From assembly GCA_021234155.1 (NCBI GenBank), contig JAJEKV010000514.1, positions 99,515-163,514 on the forward strand: a stretch of DNA of 64,000 bases, in the 5' to 3' direction. Positions 12,066-24,041 of this stretch are shown here, in pieces. The DNA comes from Isoetes taiwanensis. Its lineage: Eukaryota; Streptophyta; Lycopodiopsida; Isoetales; Isoetaceae. Both the position numbers and the translations under genes were made by a program. Below the pieces are notes generated by a model. That model worked only from the letters and a program-made list of their open reading frames with translations. It did not search any database and had not been told where the DNA came from. Position 1 is the first letter of the stretch. Every line of letters begins with the position of its first letter.

Positions 12066-12186
12066 GAACTTTTCGTAATACCACCGCTAGGCCAAGGAAA
12101 CTTCGACCTCATGGGCGTTCTTTGGTGCCGGCCATTAGATTCTTGCTTCAATCTTGGCGGTGATGCCGAGATTCCTTCTGCTGAAA

Positions 12187-12953
12187 TCACATGACCGAGG
12201 TATTCCACCATCTACGGCGCGGTGGCGCCGACAACTTGGCGCATAACCGATGCCTTCTTAACTTCTCGAACACCTTTCTTACGTGTTGTACATGCTCTTC
12301 AGCGGATTTCTTTGTACACGGAATATCGTCGAAGAATACTATCACAAAGGTGTCCAAGTATTCTCGAAAATGTCGTTCATGAGTCTCATGAAGCGAGCCG
12401 GGCGTTAGATAGACCAAATGGCATTACGGTGAACTCGTAATGCCCATACCGGTTACGAAAAGCCGTTTTGTGGATGTCCTCTTCCTTTATTCTGATCTGG
12501 TGATAACCCCGACCTTAGGTCGATCTTGAGAAGACCTTTGCCCCTTGGAGCTGATCCATCAGGTCGCCCGATCCGGGAGTGCGTACTTGTTCTTGATGGT
12601 GTGCTTGTTCAATTGTCTCGTAGTCTATGCATCCTCAAGCTTCCATCCTTCTTCTTGACAAAGAGGATGGGTGCCCCAAATGGTGACGCTAGGCGATGAA
12701 GCCTAGATCGAGCAATTCTTAAGCGCTTCTTTAGCTCGGTGAGTTCATGTGTGGTCATTCTATATGGGGCCTTGCTCGTCGGCTTGGTCCCTCGGTCGAG
12801 TGCTATCTCACACTCTACTCCCCTGTAAGGAGGAAGCTTCTCGATCTCATCGGAAAGAGATCGTGGAATTAAAATGATCAAGTTGGCGATTTGCTTGGGC
12901 AACTTGGCGAGCACTTTGTCTTCTTTGCTTCCCTCCGGCTTCGGGTTCCTCAA
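12187..12953 (-). pseudogene. Chromovirus reverse transcriptase
   Basis: The N-terminal block has LPPYRGVECEIALDRGTKP and ASPFGAPILFVKKKDGSLRM. The catalytic block reads YLDTFVIVFFDDI, so the YxDD box is present as FFDD. Sequence between 12420 and 12610 is RT but frame-broken. The family copies element RNA into DNA; this copy is not functional. Confidence 0.85.
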
Positions 12954-13119
12954 CCTCGAGTTTGAAGATGTATGCTACCCGCTTTCGCTCTTTATAGACT
13001 TGAGCAGCTTCTTTGAACATACTGCTTGCATGATGGGAGTAACTTCTTTACTGTGATCTCAATGGCTTTGCCGTCGGCGTTGGGAAGGTCACCTTCCGCT
13101 TTACGCCCCATATCGGATA

Positions 13120-13356
13120 TTAATCCACGGCAAGTCGATGTCGAAGTTGATCCTTTTTCCAATTTGTATGTCTTATTGCTTTCGGGCTTGCCAAGATTAC
13201 GGGTCTTGGTTTGGACTTTAGGGGTTTCAATTTCAACATTTCAACCATCCTCGGGGATGCAAAGTTATGGCTACTCCCGGAGTCTATCAAGACTATGAAA
13301 GACTTGGCCTTTGCCTTCCCTATTGTGGAGATTACCTTATCTTTGGGTCTCTGCAC
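13120..13356 (-). pseudogene. Chromovirus aspartic protease
   Basis: Contains FIVLIDSGSSHNFAS, the active-site DSG motif of retroviral-type aspartic proteases (hydrophobic-D-S/T-G). It sits between the zinc knuckle and RT as expected. No intact start or continuous frame to RT remains. Confidence 0.8.
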
Positions 13357-13427
13357 ATTACGTATCTATAGCGGCGTGAAGATGTGGCACTCACCACAGA
13401 TGTAATCGCGTGCGCCTCGCCCCGTCC

Positions 13428-14660
13428 TCATCGGAGTGTCCCATCCGCCCAGATACGCTTTAGCGCTGAGCTCATAACAAATGGGTAATTCGCCGTTCGG
13501 TGGCCCGGCTGGAAACATCTAAAGCAGAGTTGCTTCTCTATGCATTCCTGCCTTTTCTCCTTGGGCATCGTCTGTAAGAAGGACCGTACTGCTTTGGAGT
13601 AGTTGGAACCTTCTTGTTTGTCCTTGAAGGACACCTGCTTTCTTTCCTGTTGTTTCCCCTGGTTGCCATTGTATGGGGACTTTGTTGGACTTGGGCTGGC
13701 TGCCCTAGGATTGTAGCTCCCTGTTGCTTTGCCTCTATCGATGGTAAGGCTATACGTAAATCTTGTTGTAAAGTGGTCCGGATCCTTGCAAACTAATTGC
13801 CTTGGATTACGCCCGGATCTTGTTTTAGGGTCTATTGCCCTTCACGAGCTTCGGATTTCCTCGTTCGGTCCTTCTATGTAGCTTTCCCGCTGCGTGTTTC
13901 TCATTTCGGCAGAGGCACATCTGATCTTAGCCTCATGAATTCTTGATTGTATACGCACCCGTCTTGTAATCTTGTTGCAATCTGTAGAACTGCTGTGTTC
14001 TCGAGGAACATAGTGGTGTTTGAAAGCTTTTGAGAACTTCTTAAACCCATGGGCCTTGGCATAGCCCTTCCACCATATGCGTGCGGCCCCTTTCAGGTTG
14101 GCTGTTGCCACCACGCCTTTGTCCTTATCCTTCATGCGTAGGCATTGCCATACTACGCTCATTTCGTTGAGCTATGCCTCTGCCTCTAGCCGGATCTGTT
14201 CGATTACGAAGAACTGTTCGAAATTCTTGCGGGCTTTCCATACATTGCCAGTCTTTGAGTCCACCTTCTTACGGTAATCAGGGGCCTTAGTGTCCTTCAA
14301 TGCGGGCGTCTCTACGGTCCGGCGCTGCTTTCGGCCTCTTTTCGGACTTAGAATGGGGTGGGAAGGCTTGAGTGGGAGGTCTGCTAAGGGGACCTCCTTC
14401 TCTTACTCCTCCTCTTGTCTTTCCCCGAGCTTTGGGGTGTCATTTAATGGCCCCGGATGATGCTTGGGCTGCTAATAGGGCCTTTATCGGTCGGCTACGT
14501 TGCATCTGCGACATCTCCTCTTAAAGGGGGGGGGACCATATCCTTGAGCAGGTTCCTTTGAAGGGATTGTCTGTCGGGGGGTCTCTTCATCTCTGTTGGG
14601 CCTTACATTACCTTTCGGCCGATTCGTTGTTCCCTATCTGCATACACAATTGGTCATGGT
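13428..14660 (-). pseudogene. Chromovirus gag with zinc knuckle
   Basis: The gag core is at 13842-14162, with ANLKGAARIWWKGYAKAHGF and FSKAFKHHYVP, matching the retrotransposon gag pattern (WW..., F...F...YVP). Downstream at 13428-13634 is a CCHC knuckle, CFRCFQPGHRTANYP, in which the last Cys is replaced by Tyr. The N-terminal part up to about 14660 is Pro/Arg-rich and frame-broken. Gag would have formed the element's particle. Confidence 0.75.
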
Positions 14661-14864
14661 CATGCGGTTAGTTTTTATTTGTTCTCTTGCATTATATGTG
14701 TTGTTGGTATAGTTGGAACAAAAATACATCAACAAAACATTTAAAGTGCAAAAGAAGTTATATTCATATTATATAATATGTTAATACAAAAAGACTTAGG
14801 GATCAAGATTCCTAACTATTCTTGATACTTGGCCGGTAAGATGGATTATCCTCTAGGAACTTCC

Positions 14865-15599
14865 TCACTTGGTTTGTTCCCTTTGAATGACCCAAGTTCC
14901 TAAGGACATTGTTGAAGATCCACCACCGCCAAAGCTCTCGCCAAATCTTCTACTCTGCTTTCGGAGGTGTAGGCTCTTGGTCCTTTGCCGATCTTCACGC
15001 TGTAAGGTATGGCAGAAGTCAAAAATATCGAGTGCTACCGCTCTCTTCACGAGGATGGCATACTTTTCGGTGTTGGGAGCTAGCCCGAGCATGCGACAAA
15101 GCACGAGAGTGTAATTAGCATCGATACTCCTTCCCAAGCCCACGGGGGTGAATTTGCGGTGAATTACGCTATTCTTCCATCCATCGGCGGGGAAGGTAAT
15201 ACGCGCAACGACGTATGCGTTGTGCCAGTGAGTCTTCGCCTCCTCGGCCTCCAACTCTGTATCTGCTTAGGCATAGTCGCCGACCTCCACCGTGGTGAGC
15301 TCCACGTGTAGTCTCGATTCTTTTGAAGCTCTCCTTAGGTGAACTTCGCCTCGCCGCTCGGGGAGGCGTTGGCCGAAGAACTGCGTTAAGATGTTCGAGG
15401 TCGCGTGGCGGATCCCCATCTGTTCCTGTAGAGCAAGGAACTCTTTCTCCGTCGGTAGTTGCCCTGCCTCCATAATCTGCCTGATATTGCTATAGGCTTG
15501 AATGTCGGCGGTGGACTCTCCCGTATAAGTGTCGGCTTCCCTTACTTGGAGTGGGAAGTCAGAAGTTCCTCGGACGATGAAGTCGTCAACGGCTCCCAT
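14865..15599 (-). pseudogene. Unidentified ORF, about 245 codons, one internal stop
   Basis: One minus-strand frame starts with ATG at 15597-15599 (MGAVDDFIVRG) and continues to 14865, broken once by TAA at 15267-15269 (one C-to-T change from CAA). After about 14850 a shifted frame could extend it by some 20 residues to a stop near 14820 (ending VRKFLEDNPSYRPS). Mid-protein it has a region with WKNSVIHRKFTPVGLGRS and an RAVALDIFDF segment. I do not recognise the family. It is separate from the chromovirus gag core, which lies downstream on the same strand. It could be an extra ORF of a retroelement, a captured gene, or a capsid-like protein from another source. Confidence 0.5.
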
Positions 15600-16085
15600 C
15601 CTTTATACACCGATGGCAAGGCTAAGATTAGACTCTGAAAAGGCTTTGGGCCATTTTCAGCCTTGAAATCGCATCCTCTTTCTGCAGATCCGAGATCTTT
15701 TAGACAGATCTGGCAGCCTCGCTGTTGTCCGCAATAACAGAGAGACGGATCCCCTTAGAATGGCCACAACCAATGAGGTTCCGCCGCGCGGACCCCTCCA
15801 TTCAATGGTTTTGGCCTTTAACAGGCCATTCTAACATTTTAATTATATGTCACTTTCCATACGAAAGAATTGCCATTTAAAAATTATCCAAGACTGCCCC
15901 TAGGCAGTTTCTAACCTTTGGAACGTTCCCAGACATTCCCATGCCACCTAGTGGCACCTCCTAGGCTAAGTTCCTAACTACCACCCTAGGCGGTCTCACG
16001 GCTTTCAAAAACTGTAACAATTCCAATATCCTAACTATAAGTTTGACACAACTTTCATGTGTACATTTGCATGCTGCTAGACATA
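15600..16085. other. Intergenic, nothing recognised
   Basis: This stretch lies upstream of the unidentified minus-strand ORF. I looked for an LTR or tRNA primer site and found none convincing. It has short repeats of CCTAGGC/CCTAGG-type words near 15890-15990 only. Confidence 0.35.
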
Positions 16086-16089
16086 TATG

Positions 16090-17080
16090 AGTTGGTGTTT
16101 GGAGACAACACCCCCAAGTCAAACGAGGCCAGGACCTTGCAGGGCTCCCTCACAAGAGGGGACAGTCCGGACCCTAGGAGGCGGGATCCAAAAAAGTTCC
16201 CGAGGCAGTCCTTCTGGCGGCTCCCCAGGGGCCCGCATGCCGCGACCTGAGCCACGGAGCCGGTTCCCCTATCCGGCCGTTGGATCCCTCCGTTCGAGGG
16301 GGCCCCTCGCCGGGAAGGCCCAAAAGATTTCAGATCGGTCCAGGAGAACTTGTCAAACGGGCGGAGGTCATGAGGTCGGCCTTGTAGAAACCGCGGTGTT
16401 TTGTCGTTCGCACGCAGGAGGCTCTGGAATGGCAAATCGACCTCGCCAAGTCGTCAGAAATGGCGAAATTACCCTAGGGGAGAAAGTTACAAAGGTCGGT
16501 TTTGCAAAAAGAAAAAAACACTCACGCCCTCCATGGCGGTATCCAGAAGCATCCACATCCTAGGCCAATTGACTCACGAGTGTCTTTGGACGGGGAGCTA
16601 CTTTGGGCTTCTTGGAGGTTGGGGTGGTCTTCGGCCCACCGGAACTTGGTCCCCTGGGGGGCAATGCCGACGTTCTAAGTCCATTGGCGAGCCAAATCGC
16701 GGTTCGTGAGAGGGAGGTCGCCCATCCGTCCCCGGGGCCTTGGGGAGAGGAAATCGGGGCAAGCGACTTCAGGGGGATTTTAGGGTTCCCGCTCACGGCA
16801 TCAACACCCCCACTCCCACGACAAGACACCACGCCAAGGTCCCTACCGAATCTGATAAGGAGAGGGCCTCCGAAATGTAAACCATGTGGGTTGCCAGGTT
16901 CTAGAAGGGTTTGCGTTTTGGAAGCCCGAAGTTTTTGAGATACTGTTGCGGTTTGGGACGTGGCCAAGAAGTTGCTTGACGAGAACGCGAGCAAGGGGAA
17001 CCGGACGAAGCGGAGTTTGGGCTTGTCCTTCTCGATGTGGCAATTAGAAGTCGGGGCGCTGCGATGGCAAGACATTCATA
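16090..17080. other. GC-rich island without recognisable gene
   Basis: Base composition is clearly GC-rich against AT-rich flanks. Long open frames occur on both strands (plus 16087-16563, minus 16560-17075), as expected by chance in GC-rich DNA. They are Pro/Ser/Arg/Gly-rich with no domain I can name. It could be an old transposon, a decayed exon cluster or an unmethylated regulatory island. Confidence 0.4.
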
Positions 17081-17288
17081 AATTCAGTAATTAATGCATT
17101 GTACGAAAATAAATTCTGATTTTTTGCCAGCTGGATTCCTAATTCATCTCCAGCACACAGCCTAATTTTCGGAATTTTCGGAGAAGGTCTAGGTCAAAGG
17201 GTCTCGCCTATCCACCCGTCCTAAAATATAACTTGGCCTTTCCTTGCACCTTTGGATCTTGATCTATGTCAACGGACATATGAGAAAA

Positions 17289-17869
17289 GTAATAAACAGT
17301 TGGGTCGAATTACTGTCGCGTAATTTTGTCGAGCGGCGCCGCCAGGCCTGATGGTAGCATCGCTGCCTAATCCTTCCGGACCCTAATCCTTCCTATGCAA
17401 TGCTTCTACCGAAGCGTACGCCATAGCCACTTCTGCCTTCCATCGCCATAGCTTCTACTGGGTTCATCCATAGCTTCTATTGGGTTCATCCAGGCGCTAC
17501 CCTTTTTGCTCAACAGCAAGGCTGCATTTGTGGACTGCAGTCTCTAAATCGCAAAAAGGAAGTCTCCAAAGCGCAAGAATCAGGAAAAAGGCATCGGACA
17601 TACCCTTGAAGGCAAAACCTGGTTTGGCAGGGGCTTGACGGGCTAAATCCAGCACTGCAGAAGATATCCGCCATAGCTAGAGCTTAAATGCAGTGTGTCC
17701 TTCTCTGATTGCGGTGTTTTCTCCAAATGCAGTGTTTCCTTCTCTGATTGCGCAAGAGATTTGGTCTGTGCAAGATATTTGGCCTGAGCAATGCTTGCCG
17801 CCAGAAACAGAGAAAACAAAGAAGCCCCTTGCCACGTGTTCGTACATAATTCGCCCAACTGTTTATTAC
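17289..17869. mobile_element. Putative 0.58-kb inverted-repeat element
   Basis: About 22 bp, GTAATAAACAGTTGGG(T)CGAATT, at 17289-17312 reappears in reverse complement at 17848-17869 with one extra base on the left. No ORF or transposase is seen, and no clear target duplication flanks it. Internal direct repeats include CATAGCTTCTA.TGGGTTCATC (twice near 17450-17490). A non-autonomous DNA element is the simplest reading. Confidence 0.4.
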
Positions 17870-17870
17870 G

Positions 17871-18006
17871 TAAGGGAAACTACTTATCTCGAAGATTCCC
17901 TCAGGAATATTCCCTCGGCGACCCGCCAGACTCGGCGGCGCTGCGGCTTCGCCTCCTGGGCGTCGCCTCGTCTGGCGGGGCCGCCTCTCGAACCGTAGTT
18001 TCCCTA
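17871..18006. mobile_element. GC-rich foldback MITE-like element
   Basis: Ends are inverted copies of GGGAAACTAC (17874-17883 and 17994-18003 by complement), next to TA dinucleotides that could be a target duplication. Inside, CCGCCAGAC and GTCTGGCGG pair to extend the hairpin. The roughly 130-bp unit is very GC-rich in AT-rich surroundings. It abuts the inverted-repeat element to its left. Confidence 0.5.
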
Positions 18007-18280
18007 GTACATAATTATTTGTGCATGTTGAAGAACATCACAGGCCCTGGATGGCAAAAAGGATATGTGGCGATGAGCTTTTTAGTTAACAAGAGAAAAA
18101 ATGTGATCAATTTAGGCTTAACTCCACAATATAGCATTAAAATGTGAAGTTAAGTAAATTCAGAATGGCAATTGATAATATAAAGAGACATGCAATGGCT
18201 TCAATTTACTGTTGATACTTATGGCCATGGGATTTTTAATATTGGCATCATCTATTCAGTTAAAATAGTGTATGAGCATA

Positions 18281-19125
18281 TGAATATGTAACACAATAAC
18301 AGCGGATTTCAGGGGGATTTAGTATGGATATAATTCTTGAAACCATAGACCATATCCCTAAAATAAATGAATGGGATGTTATAAAAAAAAACATAGATTT
18401 AAGATAAAAAATAATCATGTTAGCTCACTAGTTAGATTGGTTAAAATAGTCTTATTAGGACATTGAGTTATTTTGGTAGAGGTTCGAGCCCCCCGTATTT
18501 CATATTCTAAAACCGTAGGCGAAGCAGCATAGAGACTCGATATTCCATCAAAAATCTTAGGCAAACTCGTATTTCACATTTCAAAATCATAGATGCCCTC
18601 AATCATAAATGACCATAAGCGAAACGAGAGGTGCTCAGAGACTCCATCATACGGTCTAGGCCGTAGGATCGATGGATCCGATGACTGTGGCAATCCATGG
18701 TGCACCTCGTTTAGAATATGTAGCACAATAACAGGGCGTTCCAGGGGGCTTTTGATATGGATATAATTCTTGAAATCATAGACCATATCCCTAAAATAAA
18801 CGAATGGGATGTCATAAAAAAAAACATAGCACGTTAGCTCACTGGTTAGATTGGTTAAAGTAGTCTTATTAGAACATTGAGTTATTTTGGTAGAGGTTCG
18901 AGCCCCCTGTATTTCATATTCTAAAACCGTAGGCGAAGCCGTATAGAGGCCCGATATTCCATCAAAACTTTAGGCAAACTCATATTTCAGATTTCACAAT
19001 CATAGGCACCCCCAATCATAAATGACCATAAGCGAAACAAGAGGTGCCCAGAGGCTCCAACATACGGTCTAGGCCGTACGATCGATGTATCCGACGACTG
19101 TGGCAATCCAGGATGTACCTGTCAT
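18281..19125 (+). mobile_element. Tandem tRNA-derived SINE-like repeat
   Basis: A unit of about 414-432 bp occurs about twice in direct tandem. Each has a Pol III A-box-like TAGCTCACTRGTTA (18421-18434; 18835-18848) and a B-box-like GGTTCGAGCCC (18481-18491; 18895-18905). Each head is preceded by an A-rich stretch (A8-A9 then CATAG), as expected if the tail of one unit abuts the head of the next. So the layout reads: partial tail 18281-18417, full unit 18418-18832, unit lacking its tail 18833-19125. The copies differ by scattered changes and a 24-bp deletion before the second head. Confidence 0.6.
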
Positions 19126-22000
19126 TCATTCATTTATAGCTGAGAAACTTATCCCTTGCAAATACTATAGACATATGGACCTCTTTCCCATGTGACTTTT
19201 TCAGAGTTCATGCCAAGTCTTCTTAGTGATATATGTCCATCAAATCTGAGATAGCATTTGAGGTAGTATTTCATTAAAAGACAGTATGTTCTAGATGCAT
19301 TCTTTTAATAATATATCTATCTTCAATTTAATAGAGCACATGGTTGATAAATAAAGGTGGATAGAAAATGTCTTTGGAGGAGAAAACAAACAATTTGTAA
19401 GTGTATTATACGATGATGAAAGGCAGAGATATTGGCATAGTTTAAAAGTACAAGAATGTTTTATTTTCAACATGTTTATGTTATAAGAATAGAATAGAAT
19501 AGGGCATAAGGGAGCTGTAAGATCATTTATTTTCATTGTATTGATTTTCAAGCTTATCTATGATTGATAACTATTAGTAATGGGTGTCTGGCATTGTCGG
19601 GCATAAAATACTATTATGTTGTAGGTAAATTGTCGATGTCTATAAAACGTCTTGCTAAATTTGAAAGAATTAAAATGGAAAAACGAAGATGACATTTGAT
19701 TGTATCTTTTAGAAATTAGTATGTTGTATGTTTGACAAAGGTTCGTGAGAGTATGGGTTGAATGAATGAATGGAACTTGAATGAATGAATGATTTTGTGT
19801 AGTAAATCTTGAGAATGTGGTCATTGAAAACCAATTTCCATCATTTTCGTATTAGAGTAACGTTGTTGTTGATGGGCCATTCATTGGGATATTTAAGGAC
19901 TCAATATTTAAAAAATTCAAGGAACTCATATTAACAATCATATGTTTGAAGGGTTTAGGTTTTGGCAACTTTCCCTGCCTTTGAAGTGGTCGAGAACTTG
20001 CGTGTAGGTTTCTCGAGGATCCAAAGATAGACTCCAGGAGATGAATGTGAATCAATCAAGTCTTAGTGAGTTGTCGAATGGATACACTACAATGAGCACG
20101 AAATCATTGAAAGTAGACAATCAGGTTGGATAAATGCGATAAGCAAAACTATACACGTGGAAATGGGGAAATATATTGATTGAGAATATGGTGGAATGAG
20201 GATTAGGATGATGGTCATAGCAATAGTTTGCATAGTCGTGAACACTGAACGAAATTAAATGAATTGTCGCAAATCCTTGACCTCTCAATTATCTGCTAAA
20301 GTAGCTATTTGCTTATTATCTAAAAAAAATTCTCATTGACATGCAAAGCCTTTCTCATTGTCATGCATAGGCTTTGAAATTGCGTTTGGACCGAGGTGTA
20401 ATGTAATATCTATCAAATATGAAGTACACCGTATGAGGATTGAAACACAAAGTTAGAGATGGTTCTCCATGTGCCCACGTCAGTAACCACAGAATAGAAA
20501 ATATAAAAACAATATAATTTACCATTATAGGTTACAAATATTCACCCACGGGTTACAAATATTGATGCATGGATGTAGTAGATGCACCCTGCATAAACGC
20601 CAACATGCACTCATATACATATTTCCAAAAAAAAATTCTAAAAAGAAATATCGCTGGGAAAACCCCTCTCAAAATCATATGACCTGCCCCAAAAACCAAT
20701 GTTCAACCTTATCAGGCTTTAGATTATTTAGTTGGAGAGCTTTATATCTGTCAGTGTTATGTTGAACAGTGCCTGGGATCGGGCTGGTCCTGCTTGCCTC
20801 TTGATAAGATGTGCCTAATCATGTAAATTTGATGTTACTCCCTTCAACCGCGGCAAGTGTTTACGTCTATTGATGGGGTATGACCTATAGAAATATTGGT
20901 CTACTCACTTTGACTTGTATCACCCTCCTCCTTGTATTCATATTCGGATGTTACATAGTAATCTTGCTTGTTTAAAAAAAAGCCCTTTATAAAACTTTGA
21001 TGTTTAGGTACTCTATTGCTCTACAAATTTGATGACATACGTGATTTCTGATTTTGTTATATGTCTCTAAAGAAAGACTCAATCCCTTCTGCATATGTTG
21101 TTGAGAGAAAGGAAACAAATTATATCAAAAGTTGGATCTTAACTGCATAACGCTTCTACAACTTAAATGTGAGATATAAAAGACCCGTACAGCTAGGACA
21201 ACACTACACCTAAAGGTAGCATCCTGGAGGACATCAGTCAAAGCATGTCCAAATGATTTCCATAGTCATCAAGCCTCACAATAAATATCTGGAGCACATT
21301 CATGATATAAAATTTTCACGTGTTCTATAAAAGGGATACGAATTGACGAATTGCCTCAAATAAGGACATAAAACCTACAATGTTATGATAGTGAGGCATT
21401 GTATAGCAATTGTGTGCATCGTTTAGTAAAAGAAAGTTGGGGGAACTTGTCCAGATATGCAAGCCAAAGGCATCAAACCGACACCTGCACCATCCTCTAA
21501 TGGAATACATTACATATGTTTGCACTAATTCCCAAAAAAGGACTAGTGAAGCACACAACTTTGCAAGCACGTATCAAATAGATGCATCCTATACGTATTT
21601 CTCTTATGTATCTCTCACATCCTCATCTTCACCAAGAGCATTTAGATATAATGTAGTATGACTATAGACCTGCCACATCCCACCCAATCATATTGTGATA
21701 GTCTAATAAGTTTGTAAATGAAAGAGACTTCAATATGCACCTAACTGTCGCATAATCTTGCAAAATTAGAATTTGTGGCTTTCAAATTACAAGGGTAAAA
21801 CATTTGACCAACAAGCTTTTGGCAATGCAGTAGCAAACTTTGGGCAACGAATTCATTGTAACAGTGCCCTCCAATCTGCTCAACATGAATGCCACCATCA
21901 GACGGAATTATCAGTAGTAGTATTGGAGTCAGATAATGTTGTCTGTTGTCTCCTATACTGTTTGAATTGTATATTGATCAGCTTGGAGACTACCTCGCAT
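19126..22000. other. Intergenic; possible LINE 3' tail near 20.98 kb
   Basis: No gene is supported. The stretch 20800-20978 resembles a plant LINE 3' end (T-rich, then GATGTTACATAGTAATC and an A-tract), but there is no coding remnant beside it. The rest is AT-rich with short chance ORFs. Confidence 0.3.
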
Positions 22001-22029
22001 AGCATTTGTGGAAGGGAGGGGGGAGGACA

Positions 22030-23130
22030 CTATATCCTACTTGCTGATATTTCTGCGATGGCGTGGACCTCCTAACATACACTCCAATGAGTATCCAGCA
22101 ACATCTGGATGCCTTGAGTACTTTCTGCAAACAATTGGAATGCGCTTCAAGTTGGCCGAAAGCAAGGTGCTCCTAGTGTCATCCTCAAGGCAATAATGAC
22201 AGCCTCACTTCACCTACTGAGGTTAAGATGTGGAGATGGTGCCTACATATAAGTACCTAGGGGTGGACTTCACTACATCAATATATTGGGATGCTTGTAT
22301 TAGGCAGCAACAGGTGATGGTAGGTTGGAGAAGGCTTTCTTTGCAATGCAGAACAACTGTCATAGAGCAGAGCTTTACGATTGGTCATATTAGTCGCACT
22401 TGTTCAAAGTGTTGGTGGAAGCGGTGCTTTTGTATGGAGTGGAAGCATGGGGTCCAGTGATATTACTTGCTACTTAAGATGACTTGGAACAGATACATAA
22501 AGCCTTTTTTGACCCGAGCACTTGAAGTCAAGTCTACAGCTCCAAATCGAGAGACCAGGTTTCTACCTCTCAGAAGAGGTGCTCTAGAATGCCACATCTT
22601 CTACTGCCAAAAAGTAGTAAGCATGAAGGACTCATGCCTTCTCCAAACCTCACCTACACCATGGTCATGGGTCCATAATGCCTTAGAGAATGTTCGAAGG
22701 AGAAACAAGCCACCTGGTTCTCTAGATGGAATGCACTGGAACATGGGTGTATATAGGTACATAAGATGAGGATCACAATTGCCTGAATGACCTCGACACA
22801 TATTTCCAAAGCAATTTTTGGGATAAAATTGTTGCAAAATTAGTAAAAAGATTGCACTACAAATACCAGATTAATTCTACACTTACCAGGAGTCCATAGT
22901 GGTACTCGCTAACACATTTACTCATGAAAAAGCGTAGAGCAATTGCCTCCATTCGCAGAGGCACACACTACCTCTGAAAATTAGACAGGCAGATGGGCCT
23001 CGAGGGGAGCGAGAACGAAGGGTCTGTCAATGCTGTCAACTAGGAGTTATTGAGTATGAGATCCACACTCTTCAACACTACTGAGCATTTGCATCTATTT
23101 GGACACGCTATAAGGGGTTAGTTGTACTTA
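22030..23130 (+). pseudogene. LINE reverse transcriptase fragment, copy L
   Basis: Frame-shifting pieces match the RT palm and thumb region of a non-LTR element: a degenerate YADD box near 22045, then TPMSIQQHLDALSTFC, TYKYLGVDFTTSIYWDACIR near 22235-22300 and GALECHIFYCQKVV near 22580. Near 23010-23090 a C-terminal Cys/His pattern (RVCQCCQLGVIEYEIHTL) appears. The same family lies at 28163-28830 in opposite orientation with clear similarity. This copy is dead. Confidence 0.7.
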
Positions 23131-23195
23131 ACCAACCACTGCATATGATGATGAACACATAGGCGATAGGAGCACTGGGATCCTATGTCAGGAGA

Positions 23196-23500
23196 TATTT
23201 GATTTGCAGGCTCAATTCTTTCCATGAAGAAAAGAGGGCTTCATAGATTGATAAAACGCAATTTAGTCCAAATCTGTCGAGAAAATTCAATTGATTATTT
23301 TGAAGGGATTTATATCTTTGTTTTGATACCAGATATCATTATATAAGCGCCTTGGGAACAAGAAGATAGAAATGCTATAAGACAGACATCGAGACCAAAG
23401 TTTCGATCTAGTGATTAGATTATGTCCAATGGAGCTTTGTAACTGCTTCCTTTAAAGATTTGCCATCTTCAACAATTATCGTCATTTTCTTTAGAGGGCT
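23196..23500 (+). repeat. Inverted homologous segment, left arm
   Basis: This stretch matches, in reverse complement, 27440-27745 over nearly 300 bp (for example ATGCTATAAGACA and ATCTTCAACAATTATC words in the same order). Both segments follow LINE fragments of one family, which are themselves inverted. A GGTATCAAAACAAAG word on its minus strand loosely resembles a retroelement primer site. Confidence 0.65.
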
Positions 23501-24041
23501 GCAAAGTAAATATGCAGTTCCTTAGATGTTTGAAATTCTCCAATCTCCGTACTTTAAACGAAGGCAAGACACCAAATTAATTTCTGCTCCATTGTTTTGC
23601 TCTCAGCCCATCAATTTCCTCTAGCAATTTGCAATGATTCTCTTGTCGAAAGCACTAATTTTATCCAATTTACAATAACAACTTGTTGTAGCCAAATAAA
23701 ATCAAGAAAGAGGATTTGTAGGAGTTAAGAAGTAGTGAAGGATGCAGGGTCTAAGAGTATTTGGTGAATTTTGAAGCATTTGAAATTTGAAGGAAACTCG
23801 CATTCTAGTTCTCAAGGTCATTTAGGAAATTCAAAGAAAACTTAAAGGCATTTGGGAAATTAATGTAAATCGTAAGGGCATTTGAATAATTTTAAAAGAT
23901 ATATAATACCTTGTATTTTGACCAAGGGCACCTCAGGGAAATTATCAAAACTCAGGGATACGTTTCCCCCTTTCCTTTTTTATATTGGTTAATACTTTCA
24001 CCTGCACGCAAAAGTCTATAAATAACAAGGTCTTGAGGTAC

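Larger units (their letters stand above)
10010..14660 (-). mobile_element. Ty3/gypsy chromovirus, decayed (gag-pol interior)
   Basis: Read on the minus strand, the domain order is gag, zinc knuckle, protease, reverse transcriptase, RNase H, integrase, chromodomain. This order with a C-terminal chromodomain defines chromoviruses among plant Ty3/gypsy elements. Every domain is recognisable, but they lie in different frames with many stops, so no polyprotein is made. I could not find a convincing LTR pair or primer-binding site, so the outer limits are those of the coding region only. Confidence 0.85.

Noticed and set aside
10029-13405. Many plus-strand ORFs over 60 codons
   Set aside because: They are antisense shadows of the chromovirus gag-pol.
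9741-16050. LTR pair for the chromovirus
   Set aside because: I compared 8.7-10.0 kb with 14.6-16.0 kb by eye and found no matching terminal repeats, so no LTRs are annotated.
16087-17075. 158- and 171-codon ORFs on opposite strands
   Set aside because: Chance frames in GC-rich DNA; compositions are biased and no motif is present.
18421-18491. Possible tRNA gene (A and B boxes)
   Set aside because: The A-to-B distance is too long for most tRNAs and I could not fold an acceptor stem or anticodon arm. Kept as SINE-like only.
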